This document shows, piece after piece, positions 18,349 to 29,874 of a stretch of 54,713 nucleotides of DNA; position 1 is the first letter of the stretch; every line of letters begins with the position of its first letter. Origin of the DNA: Flavobacteriales bacterium (GTDB lineage Bacteria; Bacteroidota; Bacteroidia; Flavobacteriales_F; PHOS-HE28); the NCBI GenBank assembly GCA_020847755.1, contig JADLBK010000213.1, positions 1 to 54,713 on the forward strand, given 5' to 3'. The notes below the pieces were generated by a model, which was not told the origin of the DNA, ran no database searches, and worked only from the letters and a program-made list of their open reading frames with translations. The position numbers and the translations under genes were made by a program.

Positions 18349-19310
18349 GACAGGTCCAGCAGGAGGGGCACCAGCAGGCCGTAGCCGACGGCGAGCACCA
18401 TGGCGACCTTCATCACGATGCCGGCGCGGACGTGGGCGGGGCGGTCGTGGGCGTTCCAGGTGAGGCCGGCGCTGATGAGCAGGGTGAGGACGAGCAGGGC
18501 GATATACCAGTACGAGAGGCGGTCGTCGAGGAAGGCACGGCGCAGGAGCAGCAGGGCGGCCACGAGCACCAGGGTGTGCACCAGCACGATCGCGCGGGCG
18601 GCGCCCATGCCCCACACGATGGGGATCGTGCGGCAGCCCAGGGCGCGATCACCGGGCACATCGGCCATGTCCTTCTGCAGCTCGCGCACCAGGGTGGCCA
18701 CGAAGGCGAAGCCCGTGAAGGCGAAGACCCAGTACCAGATGACGCGGAAGTAGAAGTGCACGGCGGCCTCATCGTTGAAGGCGGAGAGCAGTTCGCCGGC
18801 ATGCAGCCGCTGTGCGAGGGGGATCTCGTAGAGCCCGACGGTGAGCGGCACCAGCGCGGTGAGGGTCGCCACCAGGCCGTTGCCGATGATGAGCTGGCGC
18901 TTGAAGGTGGCGCTGTAGGTCCACAGGGCGCCGATGGCGAAGGGCGGGATGACGGCCAGCCGCCACAGCCCCGTATGCGCCACCACGGCCCAGCCGCAGA
19001 GCAGGCCCAGGCCGCTCAGCACGAGGTGGGCCGCCATGGCCTTGCGCCGGGGCACGGTGCGCCCCACGATGAGCGCATCGGGTTTGTTGATGCGGTCGAT
19101 GCGCGTGTCGAAGTAGTCGTTGATGATGTTGCCGCCCGCGGCGATGAGGACGGTGCTGCACACCAGCAGGATGAACCAGGGCGCGCCCAGGCCGAGCTTG
19201 AGACCGCTGGCGCCGAGCAGACCGCCCACCACACCGTGGCGCATCACCACCATGGTGCCGGCGATGATCAGCAGGTTCACAGGGCGGGTGAGTCGGAGGA
19301 GGTCCAGCAT
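18345..19310 (-). CDS. UbiA-family prenyltransferase (geranylgeranylglycerol-phosphate geranylgeranyltransferase-like)
   Basis: NIINDYFDTRIDRINKPDALIVGRTVPRR (NDxxDxxxD); multiple TM segments. Confidence 0.93.
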   Translation of the reverse strand: MLDLLRLTRPVNLLIIAGTMVVMRHGVVGGLLGASGLKLGLGAPWFILLVCSTVLIAAGGNIINDYFDTRIDRINKPDALIVGRTVPRRKAMAAHLVLSGLGLLCGWAVVAHTGLWRLAVIPPFAIGALWTYSATFKRQLIIGNGLVATLTALVPLTVGLYEIPLAQRLHAGELLSAFNDEAAVHFYFRVIWYWVFAFTGFAFVATLVRELQKDMADVPGDRALGCRTIPIVWGMGAARAIVLVHTLVLVAALLLLRRAFLDDRLSYWYIALLVLTLLISAGLTWNAHDRPAHVRAGIVMKVAMVLAVGYGLLVPLLLDLS

Positions 19311-19313
19311 CGG

Positions 19314-19844
19314 TCACCAGGTGTGAGCCCCGTCGGTCAACCAGCGCCCCTGCACCTTCAGCGCCTGCTCCAGCACGTCGCGTACGCAGCCCCCGCCGCC
19401 GGGCAGTCGGCTCACGTAGTGGCTGATGGCCTTCACCTCCTCGGCGGCATCGGCCGGGCAGCAGGCCAGCGCCACGCGCTGCATCACGCGCAGGTCGGGG
19501 ATGTCGTCGCCCATGTAAGCGGAACGCGCGGGATCGAGACGCTGTTCGGCGATCAGGCGCTCCACGAGTTCCAGCTTGTCGCGGCTGCGCGTATGCACCT
19601 CGGTGACGCCCAGCCGCTGGAAGCTCTGCACCACACCGTCGCTGTGGCCGCCGGTGACGATGACGATGCGCAGGCCCTCGCGCACGGCATGCTGCACGGC
19701 GTAGGCGTCGCGGGTGTGGAAGGTGCGCACCGGGTCCATGCCGGGCATCAGCAGCACACGGTTGTCGGTGAACACGCCGTCCACGTCGAACAGGAAGGTG
19801 TCCAGGGCCGCGAGGCGTTCCTTGTAGGTGGGTTCAGCGGCCAT
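19314..19844 (-). CDS. KdsC-like HAD phosphatase
   Basis: FLFDVDGVFTDNRVLL, VTGGHSDGVVQSFQRLGVTEVH, AYMGDDIPDLRVMQRVALACCPADA. Confidence 0.93.
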   Translation of the reverse strand: MAAEPTYKERLAALDTFLFDVDGVFTDNRVLLMPGMDPVRTFHTRDAYAVQHAVREGLRIVIVTGGHSDGVVQSFQRLGVTEVHTRSRDKLELVERLIAEQRLDPARSAYMGDDIPDLRVMQRVALACCPADAAEEVKAISHYVSRLPGGGGCVRDVLEQALKVQGRWLTDGAHTW

Positions 19845-20622
19845 CGGGCGGTCGGGGATGGCGCTTCGCGATCAGGTCGGAGAGCAGCGCATAGGCGCGG
19901 CGAAGGTCGGGATCGCCCGCCAACGCGGCGAGGTGGCGGGCCAGGGTGCCCTGGTCGCCGCGCCGCGCCGGTCCGGTGAGCGCCTGATCGGGGCCCACGG
20001 CGGCGGCCTTCGCGGCGGTGGCCTTCCACAGCGGGGTCAGGAGGTCCGGCGCGATGCCGCCGTTCTCCAGCAGGGTGCGGGCCTCGGCGAAGAGCGCCAC
20101 CGGGAAGTTGGAGGCGAACACGGCGGCCAGGTGCACCAGCCGGCGCTGGTCCAGGGGCAGCTCCACCACCTTGCCGCTCAGGCTGCGGGCCAGGTCGAGC
20201 AGGACACGGCGGGCCTCGTCGCCGTTGGCGTCCACCACCAGCGGCACATGGCTGAGGTCCGCGGGTTCGCCGGGGCTCAGGCTCATCACGGGCCACAGCA
20301 CGCCGCGATGCGCATGGGGCAGCAGGCGGTCCATGTCGGAAGCGCCGGAGAGGTGCGCCACCACGCCTTCGCGCGCACCGATGCGGGCGGCCACCGGTGC
20401 GATGGCATCATCGCTCACGGCCAGCAGGGTGAGCGCAGCCGGGGGAAGCCGCTCATCCAGCCCGAACGGTGTGGTGCGCAAGGCCAGGGCCAGCGGTTTG
20501 GCCGAGTGGACCGCACGCCCCACCACGCCGGCCAGCGGAAGTCCGGCGCGGGCGATCGCATGCCCGAGGTGATGGGCCGCGCGGCCCGTTCCCACCAGCA
20601 GGATGCCTTCGCGCAGCGGCAT
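19834..20622 (-). CDS. Rossmann-like / DUF2520 family protein
   Basis: ILLVGTGRAAHHLGHAIARAG; AVFASNFPVALFAEARTLLENGGIAPDLLTPLWKATAAKA. Confidence 0.88.
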   Translation of the reverse strand: MPLREGILLVGTGRAAHHLGHAIARAGLPLAGVVGRAVHSAKPLALALRTTPFGLDERLPPAALTLLAVSDDAIAPVAARIGAREGVVAHLSGASDMDRLLPHAHRGVLWPVMSLSPGEPADLSHVPLVVDANGDEARRVLLDLARSLSGKVVELPLDQRRLVHLAAVFASNFPVALFAEARTLLENGGIAPDLLTPLWKATAAKAAAVGPDQALTGPARRGDQGTLARHLAALAGDPDLRRAYALLSDLIAKRHPRPPDGR

Positions 20623-20624
20623 GG

Positions 20625-23414
<2,790 letters not shown>

Positions 23415-23439
23415 CGAGGTGCCTCCCGCTCCATGGGCG

Positions 23440-23829
23440 CTACACGCCCACCTGGTTCTGTTCGTTGTACTTGCTGGGGCACTTCATCAGCATGTCGGTG
23501 GCGTGGAACTCACCGTTCTCGCTGGCCTCGCCGATGAGCACCAGCCGTTCGCTGCGCTCGAAGTCCTGCGGCTTGGCCTTGGCCAGCTTCACGCGGCAGC
23601 TGCGCCCCTGCAGGTCCTGCATGGTGAACTCCGTCAGGCTGGCGTTCACGCTGGGTTCGTACACGATGGCCTGGCTGCGGTCCAGCACGCCCACCACGTG
23701 GTACTCGCGGCCGGGGTTGGCCAGGGCCTCATCGAGGTCGGCATAGGTGCTGCTGTCGCTCAGGGAGCCGATCAGGGCGGCGATGGCCACGGCGATGATG
23801 GCGATGGCGATGAGGTGGCTGCGTTTCAT
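23440..23829 (-). CDS. ccmE: Cytochrome c maturation protein CcmE
   Basis: N-terminal TM anchor, EYHVVGVLDRSQAIVYEP, SERLVLIGEASENGEFHATDMLMKCPSKY. Confidence 0.9.
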   Translation of the reverse strand: MKRSHLIAIAIIAVAIAALIGSLSDSSTYADLDEALANPGREYHVVGVLDRSQAIVYEPSVNASLTEFTMQDLQGRSCRVKLAKAKPQDFERSERLVLIGEASENGEFHATDMLMKCPSKYNEQNQVGV

Positions 23830-24062
23830 GCGTCGCGGTCGGTTTCGCGGCGTTGGCGTTCCAGGCGGGTGAGGCGTCGGTCGAAGGCGGCCATCCATGC
23901 GGCCAGGCCCAGCAGCACCACCGCCACCACGGCGATCACGGCGTGCATGCGGCCCGACCCGTACAGGGTGTCGGCCAGCCAGGAGGGCGCTTCCACGGCC
24001 GCAAAGGTACCCAGCGGGAAGAGGGCGGCGACGAACAACAGCGTCAGGCGGCGGTCACGCAT
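23826..24062 (-). CDS. CcmD-like small membrane protein
   Basis: Position between ccmC and ccmE; two hydrophobic segments; ATGA overlap with ccmE. Confidence 0.65.
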   Translation of the reverse strand: MRDRRLTLLFVAALFPLGTFAAVEAPSWLADTLYGSGRMHAVIAVVAVVLLGLAAWMAAFDRRLTRLERQRRETDRDA

Positions 24063-25071
24063 GGTCGTGGAGGCGTTGCAGACGGTCCAGACGGCGGGCC
24101 AGCGTCCACGCCCAGGTGCCCAGCAGCATCCAGCCGAGCACCGCAGGGTAGAACACCAGCCGCAGCCGGTCGTCCAGGTCGTATTGGTTGAAGGCCGGGT
24201 TGCCGCCGTTGCCCGGATGCAGCGAATCGCTGAGGCGGGGCAGCACCATCAGGAAGACCATCATCAGCACGTAGGCGAAGATGTTGTACACCGCGGCGAG
24301 GCGGGCGGCCTTGTGCGGGTCGCTCACCGATCCGCGCAGCACCAGATATGCGGCGTAGACCAGGGTGGTGACGGCCGCGCCGTTGAGCTTCGTGTCGCTG
24401 GTCCACCAGCCGCCCCAGGTGACGCGGGCCCAGATGCTGCCCGTGATCAGGCCCAGCACGGCGAAGAGCAGGCCCACATGCACGGCGGCGAGCGCGGCGC
24501 CATCGTGGTCGAGCGAACCGGAACGCAGGTGCCGCAGGCTCATCACCACCGAGATGGACATCAGCAGCATCATGGTGAACCACATGGGCACGTGGAAGAA
24601 CAGGTTGCGGATGCTCTCGGTGAGCAGGCTGCGGTTGGGGAAGCGGAAGCCCGGCGCCTGGGCGTGGTCCGTGGAGGGCGCGCAGGGGCGGTCCGTGATG
24701 CCCGCGCCCCGGCCTTCGGTCCAGAAGGCGTCCAGCAGGGCCAGCGTGTCGCCATCGGGCGGAAGCACCACCAGGTGGGTCAGGTCGGCGCGCAGACCCG
24801 CCGGCACGTCCACGGTGGCGGTCAGGTGCGTGGCGTCCACCACCACGACGCGGTCCGCGCACACGCGCTGACCGTCGTTGCTGATCCAGACCCGGGGTGT
24901 GGCGGCTTGGGAGAAGGTGGTGCGGTAGGTGGTGATGCGCAGCTCCACCGGGCCGGGGGCGATCCGGTCCCGGTCCACATGCACGAGGGCGGGGGCGAGG
25001 TCGACACCGAGGCCGAAGCACACCACGGCCAGCAGCAGCGCGATGCCCAGGGCCTTCCACCAATGCCTCAT
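24055..25071 (-). CDS. ccmC: CcmC-like cytochrome c biogenesis protein
   Basis: FFHVPMWFTMMLLMSISVVMSL, TGSIWARVTWGGWWTSDTKLNGAAVTTLVY (WWD motif). Confidence 0.92.
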   Translation of the reverse strand: MRHWWKALGIALLLAVVCFGLGVDLAPALVHVDRDRIAPGPVELRITTYRTTFSQAATPRVWISNDGQRVCADRVVVVDATHLTATVDVPAGLRADLTHLVVLPPDGDTLALLDAFWTEGRGAGITDRPCAPSTDHAQAPGFRFPNRSLLTESIRNLFFHVPMWFTMMLLMSISVVMSLRHLRSGSLDHDGAALAAVHVGLLFAVLGLITGSIWARVTWGGWWTSDTKLNGAAVTTLVYAAYLVLRGSVSDPHKAARLAAVYNIFAYVLMMVFLMVLPRLSDSLHPGNGGNPAFNQYDLDDRLRLVFYPAVLGWMLLGTWAWTLARRLDRLQRLHDHA

Positions 25072-25739
25072 CAGTCGCGCCAAAGGTAGGGGAACAGCAG
25101 GTAGGCCAGGGCCACGGTGAGCACGTCGATCAGCAGCAGCCAGAGCAGGTAGGTGCCGGTGATGTTGAGGCCGATGCCGTCGAGGGCGAGCTTGCTGGCC
25201 CGCAGGGCGCTCAGAAGCAGGGGCAGCACCAGGGGCAGGCCCAGGACGGCGGTGAGCCCCACGCCGTTGCCGGCGCGCGCGGCGATGGCGGAGATGAGCG
25301 TGAGCACCGCGGCGAAGCCGGTGCCGCCCAGGGCCACGGTGAGCAGGAAGAGGGCGACATCGGCCTCGCGCAGGGCATGGCCGCCGAGCAGCAGGATGTA
25401 CACCGCCACGGTGACCAGGGCCAGGGCCAGCATCAGCACCATGCTGTAGAGGGTGCGCGCGATCACCACGCTGCGCGGGTCGGCCAGGGTGTGCAGGTAG
25501 AGCTGGCGCCCGGCGTCCTCGCGCTGGAAGGCGCGCGTGAGGGTGTTGAAGGCCGCGAAGAGCAGGATGATCCACAGCAGCGCGTTCCACACCGGGGTGG
25601 CCGTGCCGGTGCGCAGGGCCAGGAAGCCGATGTAGCAGGCGCCCACCGAGTACAGCAGCAGACCGGCCCACGCGGCGCGCTGCCGCAGGTCAAGGGCGAG
25701 CTCCAACCGCACGATGGCGGCGATCTCCGAGGGGCGCAT
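25071..25739 (-). CDS. ccmB: Heme exporter protein CcmB
   Basis: Polytopic; LWIILLFAAFNTLTRAFQREDAGRQLYLHTLADPRSVVIARTLYSM; ALGGTGFAAVLTLISAIAAR. Confidence 0.92.
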   Translation of the reverse strand: MRPSEIAAIVRLELALDLRQRAAWAGLLLYSVGACYIGFLALRTGTATPVWNALLWIILLFAAFNTLTRAFQREDAGRQLYLHTLADPRSVVIARTLYSMVLMLALALVTVAVYILLLGGHALREADVALFLLTVALGGTGFAAVLTLISAIAARAGNGVGLTAVLGLPLVLPLLLSALRASKLALDGIGLNITGTYLLWLLLIDVLTVALAYLLFPYLWRD

Positions 25740-25769
25740 GCGGGCCCAAAGCTACCCGCGGCGCAGCGA

Positions 25770-26600
25770 TCACTTCCTGCGGGAGGCTTTCACCGACACG
25801 GCGCTCTTGGCGTACACCAGGTAGATGTCCACGTAGGGCCGCATGAGCTTGGGCATGGACCTGTTCTTCTCCACCGGCACGATCAGCACCACCTTGTCGT
25901 CCCAGCTGGCACCCACGAAGGCCTTGTACTTGCCGAACCGGCTGATGAGGGCGCTCCGCTCCTCATAGGTGTCGATGCCATCGGGCCAGTTGCGTTCGTG
26001 GCTGCGGAAGGCGACGGCCTCGATCTCCGGGATGCTCATTCCGGCGTCGGCCAGGGCCTGTCGCGCGACCGCATCGGAGCCCAGATCGTAGGTGGCGTAC
26101 ACCTCGGCCGGTTTCAGGATCGTGGCCTGATCGCGGTCCTTCCAGCGCGGACCCCGGCTGATCTCGGGGCGCTGGCGTGCGGGTGCCGCGTCGGCCAGGC
26201 CGACATCGGCCACGGCCAGGAAGAGGTCGGCCGTGGGCCGCAGGTCCTCCGGCATGTGGATGTTGTCCTTGGCGGGGATCATCACCACCGTGTACGGCAC
26301 CGTGTCCTCGCGGAAGCTGAACATGCGGTAGCCGACGTAGTTGCCGATGTAGGGGGCGCTGGCCTGCCGGGCGCTGTCGTTCATCAGCGAGACGGGCCAG
26401 AACTGGGCTCCGCTGTTGGTCACCACCATCGTCTGCTGGTCCTCCGGCAGCCCGGTGGCCTGCAGGGCGGCCTTGGCGGACCGGCCTTTGATGAGGTCAT
26501 TGCCGGTGTGGATGGCGTCCCATCGGGTGATCCGCACCTGTTGCTGGGCCTGAAGGGCGAGCACGCAGCACGCCGCGAAGAGGGTGAAAAGGGACCTCAT
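25770..26600 (-). CDS. Hypothetical exported protein
   Basis: Signal peptide FTLFAACCVLALQAQQ; no family recognised. Confidence 0.75.
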   Translation of the reverse strand: MRSLFTLFAACCVLALQAQQQVRITRWDAIHTGNDLIKGRSAKAALQATGLPEDQQTMVVTNSGAQFWPVSLMNDSARQASAPYIGNYVGYRMFSFREDTVPYTVVMIPAKDNIHMPEDLRPTADLFLAVADVGLADAAPARQRPEISRGPRWKDRDQATILKPAEVYATYDLGSDAVARQALADAGMSIPEIEAVAFRSHERNWPDGIDTYEERSALISRFGKYKAFVGASWDDKVVLIVPVEKNRSMPKLMRPYVDIYLVYAKSAVSVKASRRK

Positions 26601-26698
26601 GGGGATCGATCGGCACCTTCCTACGGAGAAGGTCGGCCGAAAGGTACCTCGGGCCCGGACCGCGAACGATCCGCACCTTCGCGTGTTCCTTCACCACC

Positions 26699-27271
26699 AT
26701 GCTTCGAACCCTGTTCTCCGGAATGTTCCTGCTTTCCCTCTTCGGCTGCGGCCGTGCCCAGGGGCCCATCACCCCCGTGGCCCCGGTCGCCCCGTTCCAT
26801 GCACTGAAGGCCACCGACATCACGGGCGCACCGGTCGACCTGTCGGCCTACAAGGGCCATCCCGTGCTCATCGTCAACACCGCGAGCCGCTGCGGCCACA
26901 CCCCGCAATACGCCAAGCTGCAGGAGCTGTACACGCGCTACGAGGCGAAGGGCTTGGTGGTCCTGGGTTTCCCCAGCAACGATTTCCTGCGCCAGGAGCC
27001 GGGTGAGAACGCCGAGATCGCGGAGTTCTGCACGAAGAACTACGGGGTCACCTTTCCCATGATGGCCAAGGTGGAGGTGAAGGGGGAGGGCCGCGACCCG
27101 GTGTACCAGTGGCTCACGCGCAAGGACCTGAACGGCGCGGTGGACAGTAAGGTGAAGTGGAACTTCCAGAAATACCTCGTGGACGGACAGGGCCGCTTGA
27201 TCGGTGTGTTCGATCCCGGCACCGACCCGCTGGACCCGGCCATCACCGCCCTCATCGACGCCAACCTATGA
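26699..27271 (+). CDS. Glutathione-peroxidase-family lipoprotein (copy 1)
   Basis: Lipobox-like LLSLFGC; LIVNTASRCGHTPQYAKLQELYTRY, LGFPSNDFLRQEPG, VKWNFQKYLVD. Confidence 0.93.
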   Translation: MLRTLFSGMFLLSLFGCGRAQGPITPVAPVAPFHALKATDITGAPVDLSAYKGHPVLIVNTASRCGHTPQYAKLQELYTRYEAKGLVVLGFPSNDFLRQEPGENAEIAEFCTKNYGVTFPMMAKVEVKGEGRDPVYQWLTRKDLNGAVDSKVKWNFQKYLVDGQGRLIGVFDPGTDPLDPAITALIDANL

Positions 27272-27852
27272 ACCGCTCCGCCCCGCTGTTGCTCTGCGCG
27301 CTCATGGCCTGTGGCGCACCGCCCAAGGCGACCACGACCACCTCGTCCACTTCGACGGAAGCCACCTCGACCATGCCTGAGTTCCACATGCTTTCGGCCA
27401 CCACCATCGATGGCCGGCCGTTCTCCTTCGAACAGCTCAAGGGGCGTAAGGTGATCATCGTGAACACGGCCAGCGAGTGCGGCTACACGCCGCAATACGC
27501 CCAATTGCAGGAGCTGTACGATGCGCACAAGGACAAGGGGCTTGTGGTGCTCGGCTTCCCCAGCAACGATTTCGGCGGCCAGGAGCCGGGCGCCGAGGCG
27601 GAGATCGCCGCCTTCTGCTCGAAGAACTACGGCGTCACCTTCCCGATGATGAGCAAGGTGCGCACCACGGGCGCCGAGCAGCACCCCGTGTACACCTGGC
27701 TCACCCGTCGCGACCGGAACGGCGTGCTGAACGCGGAGGTGAAGTGGAACTTCCACAAGTTCCTCATCGACGAGCAGGGCGTGCTGCAGAAGGAGCTGCC
27801 GAGCAGTGTGAGCCCGTTGGACCCGGTGGTGCTGGCGTGGGTGGAGGGGTGA
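27268..27852 (+). CDS. Glutathione-peroxidase-family lipoprotein (copy 2)
   Basis: Lipobox-like LLCALMAC; IIVNTASECGYTPQYAQLQELYDAH, LGFPSNDFGGQEPG, VKWNFHKFLID; ATGA overlap with copy 1. Confidence 0.93.
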   Translation: MNRSAPLLLCALMACGAPPKATTTTSSTSTEATSTMPEFHMLSATTIDGRPFSFEQLKGRKVIIVNTASECGYTPQYAQLQELYDAHKDKGLVVLGFPSNDFGGQEPGAEAEIAAFCSKNYGVTFPMMSKVRTTGAEQHPVYTWLTRRDRNGVLNAEVKWNFHKFLIDEQGVLQKELPSSVSPLDPVVLAWVEG

Positions 27853-27887
27853 TCGCGGTCCGGTCGGCGGATCATCTTTGCAGCATC

Positions 27888-28613
27888 ATGCACGGCGGAC
27901 CCGTTGACATCCTTTGCATCACCGCACATCCGGATGATGCGGAGATCTCCTGCGCCGGCACCCTGATGCGGCAGATCGAGCTGGGCCACAGCGTGGGTCT
28001 GGTGGAGCTGACGGCCGGCGAGCTCGGCACCCGCGGCAGCGCCACCCTGCGACGCCAGGAGGCCGAGGCGGCCATGAAGGTCATCGGCGCGCGGTTCCGC
28101 TACGACCTGGGCCTGCCCGACGGCTTCTTCCGCTCGGAGCGCGAGGTGCTCCTGAAGGTCGTCACCGTGCTGCGCCTGCACCGGCCGCGCGTGGTGATCA
28201 CCAACGCGGTGCGCGACCGTCATCCCGACCACGGCCGGGGTGCCGATCTGGTGCGGGAGGCCGCGTTCCTCAGCGGCCTGCGGCGCATCGACACCATCTT
28301 CAGCGGCAAGCCGCAGGAGCCCTGGCGGCCCACCACGTTGTTGCACTGCGTGCAGGACAACTGGATCGATCCCGACCTGGTGGTGGACATCACCCCCTTC
28401 TGGGACCGCAAGATGGAGGCGTTGATGTGCTTCCGCTCGCAGTTCTACGACCCCACCAGCACCGAACCGGAGAGCCCGATCGCCACGCGGGAGTTCCTGC
28501 CTTTCCTGGAAGGGCGGCATCGGGCGATGGGTCGCATCATCCATGCGCCGTACGGCGAAGGCTTCACGGTGCAGCGCGCGCCGGGCGTGCGCGATGTGAT
28601 GGAACTGGCGTGA
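27888..28613 (+). CDS. bshB1: Bacillithiol biosynthesis deacetylase BshB1
   Basis: DILCITAHPDDAEISCAGTL, ELTAGELGTRGSATLRRQEA, NAVRDRHPDHGRGADL. Confidence 0.94.
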   Translation: MHGGPVDILCITAHPDDAEISCAGTLMRQIELGHSVGLVELTAGELGTRGSATLRRQEAEAAMKVIGARFRYDLGLPDGFFRSEREVLLKVVTVLRLHRPRVVITNAVRDRHPDHGRGADLVREAAFLSGLRRIDTIFSGKPQEPWRPTTLLHCVQDNWIDPDLVVDITPFWDRKMEALMCFRSQFYDPTSTEPESPIATREFLPFLEGRHRAMGRIIHAPYGEGFTVQRAPGVRDVMELA

Positions 28614-28620
28614 GGTCCGC

Positions 28621-29874
28621 TCAACGCCCCACCAGCCGGAGCAGCCGATCGAGGTCCGCGCGGCCGGGCCGGTGATCGCGGAGGCGGGCACCACTGAGGG
28701 TCGTGAAGCGCCAGCCCTGATAGGCGGCGTTCACCAGGTAGGCCAGCGAGGCGGTCATGGCCGCGCCCAGGGTGCCCCAGGCCGGCACCAGCACCAGGCC
28801 GGCGGCGATCGTCACCATCAGCCCAAGCCCCGAGCCCACGGCGTTGTGCACGTTGCGGCCCACGCCGCTGAAGTAGTGGCTGTAGGCCTGCGAGGCGGCC
28901 ATGCCCACGATGCCGGGGGCGAGGCAGGCCAGCAGGGGGCGCACGCCGGTCACCTCGGGCCCGAAGAGCAGGGCGTACACCGCATCGGGCAGCAGCAGGG
29001 CCACCAGCAGGGCGCCGGCCGCGGCCGCCACCGAGGCCTTGAACACCGTGAGGGTGAGCGCGCGCTGCCGCTCGGCGGACGGCTCGTTGCTCACCGCGCT
29101 GTACAGCACCATGCCCAGGCTCCGCGGCACCAGCCAGGCGCCCTCGGCCAGCTGGGTCGCCACTGAGTACACGCCCAGCGCGGCCAGCCCCAGGAAGTGC
29201 TCGATGAGGTAGTAGGCGAAGCGGTAGTTCAGCAGTTGCATGGTGTTGGCCCCCTGCACGTGCAGCCCCTGCAGCACCATGCGCCGCAGCAGGCCGTCCA
29301 CCCCGGGCAACGCGCGGCCCGGCGCGCGCTGCACCAGGGCCCAGGCGCTGAGGCCCAGCGTGGTGGCGAAGGCCGCATAGGAGGCCTGCACATAGGCCTC
29401 CACCGAAGCGCCTCCCGGTGTGCGCACCAGGGCTGTGAACACGACGAGCAGCACCAGCCCGTGCAGGGCGGTGATGCGGTTGTAGGCCCCGATGCGCTGC
29501 CGGCCGAGCAGCACGTTCAGGTGGATCGTGTAGAACGATTGCATCAGCGCGAGCACCACCACATGGCCGGACATGCCCTCGGGCACCAGCGGAAGCAGCT
29601 TCAGCACGACGAAGGCGACCAGGGCGGTGAGCACGGCCCAGCCGTAGGCGGGCCGAAGCAGGGCCGGCAGCGGGGCGCGCGGCACCAGGTGCACCAGCGC
29701 GCCGCCGCCCACCACGTTGTTCAGCAGTTGCACGAGCGTGATGGCGAGCACGATGAGGCTGATGGCGCCCAGACCCGCCGCGCCCAGCAGATGGCCGGCC
29801 ACCATGATCACCAGCAGGTTCGCCAGCGTGGTCCACGCACGGGCGATCACCGAACCGATGGCGGGGCGGATCAT
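28621..29874 (-). CDS. Polysaccharide flippase/oligosaccharide translocase-like membrane protein
   Basis: Polytopic; ANLLVIMVAGHLLGAAGLGAISLIVLAI; MQLLNYRFAYYLIEHFLGLAALGVYSVATQLAEG. Confidence 0.88.
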   Translation of the reverse strand: MIRPAIGSVIARAWTTLANLLVIMVAGHLLGAAGLGAISLIVLAITLVQLLNNVVGGGALVHLVPRAPLPALLRPAYGWAVLTALVAFVVLKLLPLVPEGMSGHVVVLALMQSFYTIHLNVLLGRQRIGAYNRITALHGLVLLVVFTALVRTPGGASVEAYVQASYAAFATTLGLSAWALVQRAPGRALPGVDGLLRRMVLQGLHVQGANTMQLLNYRFAYYLIEHFLGLAALGVYSVATQLAEGAWLVPRSLGMVLYSAVSNEPSAERQRALTLTVFKASVAAAAGALLVALLLPDAVYALLFGPEVTGVRPLLACLAPGIVGMAASQAYSHYFSGVGRNVHNAVGSGLGLMVTIAAGLVLVPAWGTLGAAMTASLAYLVNAAYQGWRFTTLSGARLRDHRPGRADLDRLLRLVGR

